A DNA stretch of 64,000 bases from Lingula anatina (GCF_001039355.2 NW_019775480.1:123074-187073); one strand, 5' to 3'. Shown: positions 48,401 through 62,206, counted from the stretch's first letter. The notes: a model not told the origin generated them from the letters alone. Made by a program: numbers and translations.

Positions 48401-51400
48401 AATATATACCAGGCCTATCTGAAAGCTGAGTGGTCAGATGTGAGTAACAGACATTACTAATATCACAAGAGAGAGATAGAGAGAGAGAAATACTCCTACA
48501 GAAGTCGTCTGGTGTTACTAATGTCACTGTTAAGAGCCACCGCCAAGTTGACTTTCTATGGCACAGTGGTTTGGCTGCAAGGCGTAATCAGTGACAACAT
48601 TGTATACAGCCAGTGAAGAGGAAGGAAGTGCCAAGGTTGCCGTGACTTAGATTTAGTTCATTGCGTGTAAAAGGATGTGTTTCCCACTGCAGATCAGTTG
48701 TGAAGGCAGTGCCTGCTTGTAGCTTTTGTTCAAGGTAAGAACACAAACTTGAGTAACATTCTGATGGGAATGTTGCAGCTTGGGTGCTCACCCTGTTTAT
48801 ATATTAATAATGCCCCTTCTGCTGTTAAAAATGAAAATAGCTGGCACTCTTGGTGAAATAGCTTGAACAGTTATCACTTGGCCAAATGTTTAATATCCTG
48901 TGGTAGTGGGATAATATCAGAACTGAAACCTCCTGGAATTTGAGTTGTTTTAATGGCCATATCTTCTGAAGGTAGGGACACCTGATATCCTGACTTGCAT
49001 GCCTTTAAAACTGACCTAGTTTTGTTGTGGCTGTACAGAGGGCTATGCAGGCAGACGTGGCTGGTTCTGACATCCAAATTTCAATACTGGCAAGTTTTAT
49101 CTGTGCTTAGGAAGGAATAGAATACTTTAAGGTGAGCCTTTGTAGGAGGGAATTGATTTGTTCACTGGCAAATTATATATGGCCAATTCTCAGTGGGCTA
49201 AAAGTGCTTTTGTCATATTAACTAGGTCTGTTAATCTCCATCTTATCACGTATTAGAAGGTAATCCTGTATGTTATTACAGGTAGCACACTACACATTAA
49301 TGGCAGTTACTGCACTAAACTGACCTCTGAATTACTGTACTTTGTTTTGTGTCTGTAGAATAGACTTTGCCTTACTGCTACTTAATAGGCTCTTTACCTT
49401 CAGTGTTGTGGCATTGAAAGACTTTATTACAGTAGTACACATGTACGTTTGTGTATGTGTGTGTGTGCACGTGTGAGACTGTGTGCCTGTAACTTCTAAA
49501 TATGATCTGCTCGAATGGATATACATGTGTACATGAACTGATAGACCCAAAATGGTCTAAATCCAAATAAACTATGCGACATTATACAGATATCACAATA
49601 TGTTGTACATCAGAAATGAATAGCAAAGCTGTAATTATATTGTTAATGAAGTGGAGTCAGTCAAATGATGGTGGACAGGATATTAACTGGATGCACAGCC
49701 TCTCCCCCCTCCCTGACCCTTATACATTCTAAGGCTGGATCTGCCAGTGGTTTTGCCTGACAGAACACCACTGCTTGCATTCAGTTGTATCATATGGCAC
49801 CTCTGTGTATAGTGAATAATTGACCCCAGATGACTCAGTTTGGTTCAATTTCCTACCAAAAAAGCCCTCTATACACACATATATCAGTCCTAGTTGGATT
49901 GGATGTGAGTCAGACTATATAAAGTAAGTGTAGGTTAATCTGTATTGTATTTGGCTTGAGGCAGACATTGCTTCCTTTTGTTCTTGAAGTGTAATGTTCT
50001 AATTTATAGTGAGTACAAACTTACTCAAGGCAAGTAGCCAACATGATGCTGATTTTATGAGCTATTTTAAAATTAACACTGTCATAAAGATATTTGTCAT
50101 TTCTTGGATTTTTTAAATTTTGATATTTTATCAAACATTTTGGTACTAATTGTGTGGATTTTAATGAGCAACATGTGTTTATATGCAGCACTATTATATA
50201 TATATATTGTCTAAAACACATATGTAATAACTATTCGGTTCATGCTATTAGCAGGTTTTCAACAACTCCGTCAGGTGTTTGGTTTATCACTGGATTGAGT
50301 TGTTTGTTCCTGAAGTGAGATTCATGTCATTGTTCTTTTTTTGCACATATGTATGTGTGAAACTATCATTTCATGTGACTAGTGGAATCCAGTCTTTTTG
50401 GTTTAATGTAATATGACTTGGTACAGTAACCAGGAAATCCTTAGTTATTAAGTTATAAGAACTTTATAAACACCATTAACGCTGGAAAAATGAACCATTT
50501 ACAGGATTCAAGGAAGCAATAATCTTGGTACAAGCACTATGTGTTATTACTTTCATAATGGTTTTTTCCTTATTATCACATGGTCTGTGGCACAATAGTT
50601 GCTCTGTACTTGTTGCAGTTTTGTTTTTCTCAGGAGAAGTTAAGGTGTTCTTTTACTGAAATCTGTTACTGTACATCAAAAACGATATAACCTGTGTTGA
50701 GTATAAACACTATTTGGTAATTTTCGTACTTTAAAGATCAATGCATCTTAGAAAAAAATATTTGATTCAATTTTGAAACATTAGGTTGCATTTTACCTTG
50801 AATGCTCCCTGGGTAATTTTGGCTTGTAGAGATTGATGTCATGACTTTCATGTTGACATTTGATATGATGGATATAATGTATCAAACCAATCTGTTACAT
50901 AAGGAAGTCCAATTACTGGAAATGAAATCATATAAAATGCTCGAGCTATGAAATTAACTTAGCGTAGAACATGAAATATGATCTTATTCTGTATTTTCAC
51001 TTTTTTATATGAAAGTCTTCACTAGACACAACCTTATAATACTGACTCAGACATTTTTGGAAATATGTGTGTGAAATAAAAAAGGAAAAAAACATGCTTG
51101 AAGTACACGAACATAAAAATAAATATATATAAAACCGTTGCCATAGTTATATTTCATTGTGATCATCATTAAGTCAGCATCTCCATATTGCAAACTGCTA
51201 TTATCCTAATACCTGTGGCATTATTATATTTATAGGAGCTGATTAGCAGATCTACCTTAGAAACACACAAGCTTGACCTGATGGCTGAAATCTCTGCCTT
51301 GAAGTTAAGACTGGCCACAGCAGAGAAGCAGAGGACAGAATGGGAGGCAAAATTTACTATAGCACAGGTATGGTTTAATTCCTTTGCTGTAAGTTTGTAG

Positions 51401-54400
51401 TAATAAATGTAATGGAAGGTGTCAATATAGTCTGTATGAAGTAAGTCTGTGGCAGAAGACACCAAATTTTCTTTACTACGCTGATGGATTTTTGGCTCCA
51501 ACTGTAAAGTTGCGGCTGGCAGACAACAATTTCATGCAGAAGTTGACACTGCCAACTGTTAAACAGCAGCAGATGGGTCTGAAGTTAAAATCAAGATATG
51601 AAGTAAATGTCCTAAATGTTAGGGTTTTTTTTTTTTTTTGTCTATTTTTGTAATACAACTTGTTAGTGATGTGTTTTTGAATCATGAAAGTATAAGACCA
51701 TAAAGTGGGATTGACATAATTTCAGCGCCAAATTCAAGAACTTCAAGAATTATTACGAGGAAAAGATGCTGATATAGCAGATCTAAAAACCAAACTATCC
51801 AAGAATGGAACAATCTCCTCTTACAATAGCTTAGACTCTACAGGTATGTGTGTAAACTTCTCTCAGTAAAGTGCTCTCAAGTGCTACCCCACTATATGGA
51901 TGCTTATTAATTCCCAGCTTCTCTCTTCTTTAAAAAAGGTTATAAATAAGCAGACCAAGAAAAATAAGATTTCGATGAAAAACATGGTTTGGGCATATGT
52001 ATAAATGACAAGGGCATGTTTTAAATTTGTGGAAGCAGTAAAAGGAAAGGAAACTGTGCAGCACACCAAAACACATAGCAGATTTCCTCATTACAGTCAC
52101 ATCAACCTTTGAAGTGCTTGCATTCATTTTTCCTATCAGCCTTATGTTACTGAAGATAGCACACATAAATAACATTTCAAAGAGAAGTGAGCTGGCATAA
52201 ACCCAGTTAGTTAAGAGGGGTTTGTGTTCAGAGGCTGCTGCTTTTGGTTTCTAATCATGTGTTGTCTGCCAAGCTGTCAGGATGAGTGTTGTTAATTGGG
52301 CTGGGGCTATCTCCTGGCAAAAACATCCTGCCACTGTGGACTGGGTGATGAGAATGCCCTTTATTCATGTGAAAATGGCTCTGAAAAAGATAAACAACAA
52401 ATAGGAAAAAGACCTGCCTGGTTGTAAGGAATGGATGTTGGTTTGAGATTTTGGAAATATAGTTATTACTGTAAAGTTAACTGTGTGAAATGAAACGTGA
52501 TCATAATAAGGGGAAGTATTGGGATACAACACAATTTGCAGATTCTTATTAGCTGTAGAGATATCCTTTTATACATTGGTGTAATATTAAATAGTTAATG
52601 TAGAATATAAATTGTAAATGAGGGACATGGGAAAACCTGAGGTGACTGCATTCCTGTTATTTATAAGTAATAAAAGGTACTAGTAGCTGTGTGTATTCGT
52701 AGGAAACTGAGAATGACTGTTTTTTGTCTGTTATGTGTTAAGGATATTATGGAAGTTATGGAATGGATCAACAAGTACGAAGCCTCGAAAGAGAACGCAC
52801 ATTGGAACGATTAAAGAGGAAACGTAAGCTGTTTTGATCCAAATGCGCAACACATAGAAGCATGGGGTGTTGAACCATATCAGCAGAATTTCAAACACCT
52901 TTGTTTGAGCTGGGACGGTGCATGCATGTTTCAGTATTTGGCAAGCAGTTTCTATGGTTGTATGTGTACATTTTCTGCTTGTACTGACATTGGTCAATTT
53001 AAGGAAGTACAAAGAAGATTTTTCATGTACACATGCTTCTATTATTTTGTTGAAATCCTTTAATCTAACAAGATATTCTATTTTATAGGTTATAACATAT
53101 TATTCCATTGTGAAGCCTGCGTAGGGCTACCTTCTGCACTGACCTGTACTGCATGTGAACTTTACTATAACACAATAACATCATCTGTATTCATGATTGA
53201 AGAAGGAGATTAGAATAGAGTGATGCATACAATTGTAGTCCAGTTATAAGCTTGTTTTAATGATTATTGAGTGTATCATATGTAGGAGCTCCATGGTTCT
53301 TCTCCATAAAGTGATTGATGCTAGGCCATTAGTTACACACATGTATAATGGTTGCCCAATTTCTTAAAAATATACTTAGATGAAAAGAAAAAAAAAACAG
53401 ATAGGCAAAGTTTGTTGTGTTTTACACCTAAGTTTTGATTGAGTTGATTCCATTCTCATTTGAATTTTAGTTCATTTTGTTAAGCTGTATTTTCTAACTT
53501 TATTTATTTTTGTGTTCCTCATAGTGAACTGCATCAGTAATCAGCAGTTGAAATGTAAGGATATTTTATGTTGTGCCTATTCCCCAATTTGTTCATTTTT
53601 TCCAACAACTCCTCAAATCCTTTTCTAGAAAATTTCATCAAAGCTCATAAGTGCACATGAAAATTTAATGTCCCAACCACATCTTTTAAATGAAAATATT
53701 GAGGCAGATAAGCTTGAGCTTGATGATATTTTCTCACAAGCCACTGCATTTGTTTGATCCCAGCAGAGAGTTATTAACTCACATGTCTAAACCTTTCAGT
53801 GTACAGTTTCTTTTTCTGTTTTTGATATATCTTAATTAAAGTTGTCCCAACTTATTTTTATTATCCCTTTTATGTAACCCATGTGGTTACCCATATTTCC
53901 TTTGTGAATAATTATTCGTCTTGATTCTTTGCTATTGTATCAAATATTTCATCAGCCAAATTTTTACAGCTGCAAAATACAGGTTATTTATGAGAAGTAA
54001 GTGCTCGTAACATCCTGAGAAAAAAATATATCATGAAGATCTTAGGATCAAACATTCATCTTTGTTGAGCTAGATAGTTATGAAACATATATCAAAAGAG
54101 AGTGGGTAACCCAGACACCCCCCTCCCCCCCCCCCCTCCTGCCCTGCATGCTGTCTGCATGACTTTAACTATAGGTTTACTTCAGAATTACGCTATTTAT
54201 TGTATCAGGTTATTGATCACATTTAATTTGCTACATATGGAATCCAGGGATCTAATCTGTTAGTGAAAAATGAAAATTAAAATGTCATCATATTTATTTG
54301 TGGTTTTTGTCAGGACTAGGATATGAGAGATCACAGATGGTTTACAGATTGTGAAATATGGTGTCTGACATTTGAGAGAGAGAGAGTGAGAAGGGGTTAA

Positions 54401-57400
54401 ATTAATCTTTAATTTTATTCTTTTTGTGAATTTCCATTTATTTCAAATGTTCTCTCTGTTCAATTAGACACAGAAGTGGATAAACTTAAGAGGGCTGTGG
54501 AGTCTTTAATGGTAGTCAATGAAGAGAAGGTAAGTCATTAAATTGGTGAACATAAAACTATTAATCTTTTTTTGTCATATTTTTTTATCCATATCAACTT
54601 CTTTAGCTCTGTTTTGACTCTTTTAGATACAATTTTGTTAAATACGAAAGTCCCTGATAGGTTTGCCTACCAAGTATTTTGTCAAAATTGTTTTAAACTA
54701 TTCTGCAGGAAAGAAAGATTGAGGAATTGAAAAGAACTGTGCATAAGTATAAAAAACTAGAAGAATTGGTTGCCCAGATCCAAGGTAGAAAAGGTAGGAA
54801 ATAGTTGTAACTTTAAACAAAAAGCTACAGTTACAGTATGTTGTATAGGATTGCCTTATTTATTTATTTAAAAAGAAATGTTCTCAATTTTTGTGAAGGG
54901 TAATCTGTATTTTGTAAATGACAGAGAAAACACATTGCAATTTTAGCTTTTCAACTTCCAAGTCTCCATCAGGTATGCAACAAGCTAAATTGTCTTTCAG
55001 TTCTGGAGGGTTTCTATGATGATGCAGGCAGTGACAGCAGTTCAACCACAGAGAAATCTACACCTTCTCTTCATGAGCCACACCCTCCACACACAGACCC
55101 CTGGGTAGGAAACCCATTATATGTATGGATGGATACATTTCATTAATAGCAGTACAACAGATAGGATCTGGAAACACAATAGCTGAAAATAAGATCATTT
55201 TTGAAGTGCAATAAGACAGTAAAGAGAAAAAAGATTTTACCACAGTTAAGGAATTGATTATTGACTGCACTAAATATACATATGCCACTTTATTTTATTG
55301 ATATGTTACTGCACTTAAATTGACTGTTACACTCAATTTCCGTTTCAGACACTTCAAACAAATTCTACAGAGAAGCCCACTATGCCACATCCCAATGCAA
55401 CTAGCACTCCAGGTTAGTGGTGTTTGCTATTCTTCATATTCTATTAGCTTATGTGTTTTAAATAAAAGCATATCCCCCCCCCCACACACACCTACTGACA
55501 AAGGTACAGATTCCTGAAAAATAACACTTTCTTAATCTCTTTAACAGAATACAGACAGCGGCCACTGCATATCCAGCCTGTACCCAATGGTAACCACACT
55601 GGCACCCCGCCCTCCGCCATAATGAACCTGCAGTCCCCCAGGAGGTCTCCGGGGATCATCAGGTCCAATAGTGCAGAGGACATCAAACAGCCTCCACATC
55701 ATGTAGATTATGTACCTAAGGTAAGAGTTGCTCTAGCTGGTATCAGTGAGCTGATATACATTGTAAATATGAACTTATCTTGATTTAATGTGCTTACTGT
55801 TAAATTTTATGTCATCTATACTGTTTATGATTATAGGCTTTTCTGTATCACCTGTCTAACTATGTTTGGCATTGACATTGTTATATTCAATTTATTGTGG
55901 AAACTTATTTTCATTTTATATATTTCACCATGATAATTATCTTCCTATAGACACCACCAGCTTCTAAAAAGTTCCGCATTGAGGGTTCCAATACTCTACC
56001 AAAGGACCCCAACAAGTTGAGTCCTCTCACCCAGCAGCAACAGCAGGCACTGATGCAGATGCAGAAGAAAAACAAAGGTTTTTCATCCTTTGGTAAAGGT
56101 TTCTTAAAAATTAAACCTGGAAAATGGAGTACCTCTGCACCTAACCTAGGTGATGGCTTTTGCTTTCTTTCACCTCACTTCATGCACTTGAATACCCTGG
56201 CACACTTTCTGTACAGTTTATAAATTTATAAATATTTAAACTGTCTTTTTCTGTGTTTAGAGACTTTGGGCAACATAATGCAATATTTAAAAAATCAAAA
56301 TACACAAAAAGGAAGCTATGCTAGGGTTATTTGGTAGAAGATGAAGCTCATTTTTCCACCAGTTTTTATACCCTGCTTGACTGATTTCCGAATTTGAATT
56401 GCATTTTTATTCCATGCAAACAGAAGTGTTGACTTTTTACATACTTGTTGTTTTTCTTCCCTTTTCCCATGCCAACTTTGCTTCTGTGTGAGCTTGATCT
56501 CCTATCTTATTTTATTGGTCAAGGTTTTATGTTTTATTACTGTGCAGGGCCTCCTTGTAGAGTTTTGTAATAGAAACTTATATTAGCACCTGTTTGGTGA
56601 TCACCTGTAGGTGTCAACCATCTTTTACAGGTTATTCAGGTTGCTATTATTTACTTATTCATTGAGTCATCTGACATCAGGTTTCATTGTTTGAAGTAAT
56701 GAAGAATATAATATTTGTTAGTCTCAATTCTGCATAGGTCCTGCATATTAAATCCTCTATAACTGAAGGCAGTAAAAATGTCTTCAGGTATAGATAGCTG
56801 TCACGGCGAGCACTGCAATATTGTTTTGTAATTCTGCACACATTTCACACTGAGATGTTATCAGAACACCAATGGCTTGTTTTTATCTTTTTTCTTAAAA
56901 GGACATGTTTTGTGAATGTTGTATATTCTTTTGTTGATCTGATTTAAAGGAAGTGCGATGCGTGAAATTCTGTATTTGATAAAAGTGCTCACAGATCAAT
57001 GGGTTAAGAAAACATCTAATATGAATTCATTTTTTATTTATTGTTCACTAGAATAATTTCCTTATGGTTGTTGCTTATTAAAGCACAGTTAATTGGTTTT
57101 GGCTAAATTGTTTGAAAAGCTTCATCACAGGTTGCAGCAAAAGAATGCATTGATATACAACATTGTTAAACAGTACATTCTATCTATCATTCTTGCAAAA
57201 TATTTGGACAAGCTAAAATGATTATGTTGTATTTCAGTCCGCATAGTGATGATTTGTTTTCAAACGTTCCTTTAATGCACGATTCTTTGGATATTTCTTA
57301 AAATCTTGATATTAAAGTGTATTTGTAGTCACCAATTCTGTTGTTGAAGTCCCCTTTTTTGCCTCAAATATCATGAACTGTCCCTTTGAATCACAAGGTG

Positions 57401-60400
57401 TTGTTTTTGTGTGTGTGCACATCAAATCCTGTCATATCTTTCTAACCATAAATATTATTGAACAGGAAAATTAACCCCTTTATGGGAAATTCATATTAAT
57501 TATTTTTATGCCTGTGAGGTAATTTACAGACATTCTCTACAAGCAGCACTGGCATGCTGTATATAAAAAGTTCACAAATGTAATCAGTGCGTCTTCAATA
57601 GATTACCAATGGAGCTTTAGGTACAAACAAGGTGTTAAAGTGCTTCTCATTCAGAAACTTTCACCAATTATTATTAATGTACGTTGTGTTTTCTTTATTG
57701 TTGCAGCTCAAACAGAGATGGAACTGGTTGTAGAACATGCTGATGGTCAAGATCCACAACTAGATCAGGACAAGAAAAAACAGAAGGGAATCAAAAGGCT
57801 ATTTGGAAAGTAAGAGCAATATTCTTTACCTTTTTGTGGCTTCTCACTGAATTAGATTGGAACACACAACATTCTGATAAGTTGTCCTTTTTTCCTTGAT
57901 TTATGAAAAAAATATTTATATATTGTGTTAAATGTTTTGGGTGAAATATCTTTGACAGTTGTAATTTAAGTGTAAATTCGTTGCCAAATTATGAATGGAA
58001 AGAGATATCAAAATGATACATTATAAGAAGATAGTCTTAATATTTAACTCGACCTCAGTTGAATATTCCTAACTGTTTAATGTCTTCTCTGTCAGGAAGG
58101 TGCGTCGCACAGGTTCTCAGGATACAGAAGGGGGTGTGGACCAACCAGGAGAGTTCCGCAGAGGGGGACTACGGGCCACTGCAGGAGCAAGACTAGGAAT
58201 ACGGGTTAATGAGTAAGGATGTGCATAAATAGTATTAACTCAGTTTAGAATAAATACTTTCATAAAATTTTGTAAACAAGCTGTATAAATGTTGATACTG
58301 GAAATAAAAGTACTAATGGTTAAAAATGAGCAGGGTTATAAAGAAAAGTAAAAAAGGATCTGTTGTTTGAAATAGTTTCAAACTATATCTACAACAAAGG
58401 CTGTTTCCTTTTTATTACTTAAAATAATTTCTTTTCAAGTGGATTTGATGTCCCCTTCTCAAGAAAAGATGGTGAACAGGTGGCACTGTGGTTGCATGAG
58501 ATAGGCCTAACAATGTACATTGGTGACTGCAAGAGATGGGTGAAAAATGGTGCTCAGTTGCTTAAAGCAACTCCTCATGATTTAGAGAAGGTATTCTATA
58601 AGATTTATGTTATATGGTACTTCTCAGTAACAAGAATAGCTAATGTTGATATGTCTATCAAGATTTAACATTAAAGTTGAATTTCAATTTATAAACAAAG
58701 CATGTATTTCTCCCTTCTCATCATTTACTTGTGACAGAATTTGAGAAACTTTACTTTTTAGGAAATGGGTGTAAGGAATCCTCTTCATCGTAAAAAGCTG
58801 TGTCTGGCTTTGCAAGCGTTGAGCTCAGAACACCAAGACATGACAGGAAAACTAACTCATGAATGGGTGACAAGTAAGGAAATAATTATTCATGTCAATT
58901 TTAATAGATACATATTAAATTGTTGTATCAAATAGTGGTTATTTAAATTTCTTTTCAAAATATGTATGTCAAATGCAGCTGTAAGCTGACCCATATTTAA
59001 AGATAAGTATTCTTTTATTTACTTCATGATACCGTTTCCCATTTCAACAGGATGGCTTGATGATATAGGCCTCCCACAGTACAAAGATGCCTTCAGTGAA
59101 GCCAGGGTGGATGGCCGGATGCTGCATTATATGACAGTGGTAAGTTGAGCAATGAAAACCACTTGGTTTGATTATGTGGAAAAATCGTGCTAGGAATTGA
59201 TTTGCTTTTACTCTGGCTGGACTGCTTCTGCACTTTTTTTGGCTGAATTGAAATGGCATTTTATTCATTTATTCAATTTTCAATAGGGGAGCAATGTAAT
59301 GTTCTGTATTCAAAAAAGATTGTTTTAGCATAAGAACATTCTCCTCTTTCTCCTTCCAGGATGACCTCATAGCTTTAAAAGTGACCAATGAGCTTCACCA
59401 CATCAGTATTAAGCGAGGAATTCAGGTGCTGAGGCTTCACAATTACAATCCAAACTTTTTGAAGCGGCGTCCTGCTGCAGACGAGGGCCAGGTGATCAAT
59501 GCTCCAGAGGAAGTGATGCTGTGGAGTAATCACAGGGTGATGGAGTGGTTGAGAACCATTGACCTCTCTGAGTACGCACCCAATCTGAGGGGAAGTGGTG
59601 TTCATGGTGCTTTACTGGTGAGTGATGCCACCTAGTGGCATTTGTCCGCAGTTGAACAGTAGATTGTGGCTGGTGATGTATAAATTTTTTCAAATTTTTG
59701 CAATTAGAAAAGGAAATGTTGTAGAAGAGTTAAAGTTAAGTTTGAATATGGGAAGTTGTTGATGGTTTAGGTGTGCAAATGATAAATTCTGTAAGTAAAT
59801 CTTGCTTTTTTATGATCATCAACAACACATATTGAAATATTCATTTATCTGTCACAGGTTTTGGAGCCCCGCTTCCAGACAGATTTACTGGCAACACTTC
59901 TTTCTATCCCTGCAAATAAAACACTACTTAGGCGGCATCTCAACACCCATTTTATCAGCCTCATAGGAAATGAAACACAATGCAAGAAAAGAGATTATGA
60001 AATGTCTGCTGAATATGTTGCACTCACAGCTAGCTCAAAAGTAAAGGTATGTGGTGAATGTTGTAGTCATTACCAGTTAATTTGAAAAGTTAGAATTTTG
60101 CAGTCTAGGAAAATTTTTTTTAAAAAGAAGAATCGATGTTGCTACATACTGAATACTTTTCAGGATTTTGTTAATCCACAGAACAATGATTTATTGCATT
60201 TCTTATTCAGACTCTTTACTAATGCATATTCCTCATAAACTTTCATTGTTTGTATTACTTATGCATCATTCAGGCTAAGAAGAGAAGTATATTCAAGAGA
60301 AGCAAGTCAGAGATGGGAGATGGAGAGGACTACCTCTGTCCGCTGGAACTTTCGGGACCAATTGGTCAGAACAATAACAACAGTATTCGTAATGGAGGGC

Positions 60401-60893
60401 AGCAATATAGAACAGAGGTTCGCGGGTACAATACAATGATGGGACGGACAGCACGCTCTCCTAATGCCAAAACTGTTAAAGAAATTGGTGCAATGTCGCA
60501 AGATATAAATACTCTAACGGTAAGGTTTTGACTGTTGTTTAGTAACAGTGATAATTAGAAATAAGTTACTGGCAAATATCTTTGAATGAATAATACAGGA
60601 ACTCATTACATCAGCATATCGCACTAAAAGTTTTGTCTACTTTAACTGGGGTGGGGTGGGTGGGTGTCCTTTTTAACAAAATGTTAGATATATGAGTTGT
60701 GTTTTAGCTCAGGACCAATTTGTTTCTATGTACAACTACATTTAGTCTATTAACTTGAATCAAAATAGACTAAAATTTCCCATCTCAAGTTGTTGAGTTT
60801 CACATTGTCAATACTCAGAATTATTTTTTACAGGACATGCTTGCAGAGGAAAGATTTCTTCAAGACGACAGTGTGCCAACCTCAGATGTTTAG
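34597..60893 (+). CDS. PPFIBP1: Liprin-beta (PPFIBP1/2 family scaffold)
   Basis: Scaffold that dimerises and pairs with liprin-alpha at cell contacts and synapses. Coding exons: 34597-34675, 36588-36814, 40711-40896, 51236-51367, 51726-51843, 52743-52823, [optional 53525-53554], 54468-54529, 54709-54793, 55001-55104, 55349-55412, 55548-55720, 55951-56149, 57707-57809, 58096-58212, 58440-58590, 58762-58873, 59051-59139, 59360-59617, 59858-60046, 60274-60519, 60834-60893. All are in phase, giving 944 residues (human liprin-beta-1 about 1011). Family hallmarks: LAQALQEMDGII at the start; LVEDLRDLLE; coiled-coil heptads (about 103-310, including THKLDLMAEIS); SSFGKGFLKIK and TSAPNL in the linker; GLRATAGARLG before SAM1. 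SAM1 is about 577-664, SAM2 about 660-725, SAM3 about 749-815 (NHRVMEWLRTIDLSEYAPNL). It ends TSDV, a class I PDZ ligand. The two vertebrate paralogues cannot be told apart; PPFIBP1 is used as the family symbol. Confidence 0.95.
34721..34793. repeat. (CT)n(CA)n compound microsatellite next to a splice donor
   Basis: A pyrimidine run followed by about 20 CA units starts 45 bp after the first coding exon of liprin-beta. Confidence 0.95.
35466..35719. mobile_element. Foldback MITE, family member 2
   Basis: About 100-bp arms at roughly 70% identity: left TTCTCAATGAAACTATAGTT through CCAACTTCACATGGACTCTC, right (reverse complement) TTCCCAATAAAATTGTTCTT through CCAACTTCATGGGGACTCTC, each ending in GCCTCC. 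In liprin-beta intron 1. Confidence 0.75.
36420..36462. repeat. (ATT)n microsatellite
   Basis: About 14 ATT units, 125 bp before the acceptor of liprin-beta exon 36588. Confidence 0.95.
36815..40710 (+). other. Liprin-beta intron 2
   Basis: 3.9 kb with a consensus donor GTAAAA and acceptor TTTCTTGTAG. No exon, RNA or mobile element was recognised in it. Confidence 0.6.
44597..44641 (+). CDS. Alternative first coding exon of liprin-beta (polybasic N-terminus)
   Basis: Inside the 10-kb intron between exons 40711-40896 and 51236-51367, ATG opens a 15-codon exon reading MFRSFRRKKKQKAEK, followed by a consensus donor (AAG/GTAGGT). It ends in phase 0, the phase of exon 51236, so it can join to the 21-nt exon at 45331 or directly to 51236. 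An AG preceded by TTGTTTTACTTTGGC lies 13 nt before the ATG. Splicing into it from exon 40711-40896 would hit TGA at once, so it can only be a first coding exon, implying an internal promoter. The product would lack the first 164 residues and start with a basic cluster. Confidence 0.5.
45331..45351 (+). CDS. 21-nt phase-0 microexon of liprin-beta
   Basis: Seven codons (SDRRGNK) lie between a strong acceptor (GTTTTTTATTTTAG) and a donor AAG/GTAAAA. Start and end are phase 0, matching both neighbours. It lies 690 bp after the alternative first exon at 44597 and continues its basic character. The canonical protein reads well across exons 40896-51236 without it (RLQN-ELISRS matches family RLQQ-ELLSRT), so it is probably used with the alternative start or as a cassette. 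Confidence 0.4.
53525..53554 (+). CDS. 30-nt cassette microexon of liprin-beta
   Basis: It has an acceptor (TTTGTGTTCCTCATAG) and a donor (AAAT/GTAAGG). It carries 2 + 27 + 1 nt and therefore keeps the frame exactly between exon 52823 (phase 1) and exon 54468. Inclusion changes the junction residue His to Tyr and inserts ten residues reading about LNCISNQQLK. Skipping also gives an open, family-like protein, so it is inferred to be alternative. Confidence 0.5.
54709..54793 (+). other. Liprin-beta exon with tandem 5' splice sites 9 nt apart
   Basis: Two GT donors end this exon, at CAAG/GTAGAA (exon end 54784) and AAAAG/GTAGGA (exon end 54793). Both leave phase 1 and both continue into exon 55001. 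They would give isoforms differing by the three residues GRK. Confidence 0.45.
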
Positions 60894-62206
60894 AAATGGT
60901 GAACATTTGTTCAGTTCAGCTCATGTTTTGCCCAGAGGGAGAGATGCCCTTGTGAATTTTATGGAGAGATACAAGTTTTTACATGTTTGGAAACAGAATA
61001 TGTGAACTGAAAAAAAGATCATCGAAGAAAGTTGAGGAGTGTTGACTTCTTCTTAAATGCCAAACAAAGTTGAAGTGTGCAGGTTTTATGTCTATATATG
61101 AGCACTTCTTATAAGTCAGACACTCCTGAGACCTCACCATGAGGTCATTTTTAGAAGTCGATGGGAGGTGACCAGTATGTCTGAAAATGGGACAGTACAA
61201 TTCCAAAGCAATAGACAGTGGACCACAGTCAGCGCCAAGATGTATGAATGTATTATATTAACAAGGTTTATGCCTTGAAGTATATTTTATTATATATTGT
61301 TTTAAAGTGAACTTAAATTCATTTATTTAATATGTTGAAACAGATTTTTAGGTGTACTAGCTGTCAGCACAGTGAGTTAAATCACACAAGTTGATAATTA
61401 AGGCAGAGGTGGGAATGCACACAAGACGTGGTCTTAGTACATCTGTTAAAAATCCATGAAAGTTTGCCTTATTTACACAAACATTATGTTATGGTCTTTC
61501 CTTTACAAAGAGAGGCTAGTATGTAAATACTGTACATATCACAGTGATGTGCATTAATAAGGGTTCATTTTACATTGACTTTATGCTCCACAAACTGAGA
61601 AAATGAAATGTAATAATTCTATAGAAGAGGTAGATATGAAAATTAGCACTCGGAACAAAATCATAATTGCCTAAGAATTTTTTTCTGAATGTTTTGGTCT
61701 ATGCACTGAAGTATTAAATGACATGAAGATGAATTGACTGATATTGTTATGTTGAGTGCCTTCTAAACAAAACTTAATGGCAATAATATTATTGTGATAA
61801 AAACTGTCTGTAGCCCCTTGAATGGAGTGATTTCAATGCCTGTAATCTTGATAAATTGATAATCAAAAAGGTGATAAGTTTATATGCCTACCTTGTCAAA
61901 TGTCATACCTATAGCAAGGGAAAATTACACAGGAATTTCTTGTTCTATCAAACTATGCAGAAAGTAAGATAATTTCACTTAATTTTATCATTTGCAATTA
62001 AGGATTCTGTCTTTTTCATTTATACTTTAGAATATTTGAACAGTTAGTGTGGGAGTGAGGTAGGCCATACAATGATCTATATATCTTATAAGAGAAATGA
62101 AAAAATTTACAAAAATTCTTCATCTATTTCAAATCATGGTTTTATTAGTTTTATTTATCATTTAGATTTTAGTTTGCTTATATATATGTTGTACTGTTTT
62201 AGTTTC

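Larger units (their letters stand above)
40897..51235 (+). other. Liprin-beta intron 3, large
   Basis: A 10.3-kb intron, the longest in the coding part of the gene. It contains the alternative first exon (44597) and the 21-nt exon (45331). Otherwise it is AT-rich, with weak GT repeats near 49450 and no other supported feature. Confidence 0.6.

Noticed and set aside
56150-56223. Extension of the liprin-beta exon past its donor (GDGFCFLSPHF...)
   Set aside because: It is intron read-through; the donor at 56149 joins in phase to 57707 and restores the conserved TSAPNL-AQTE sequence.
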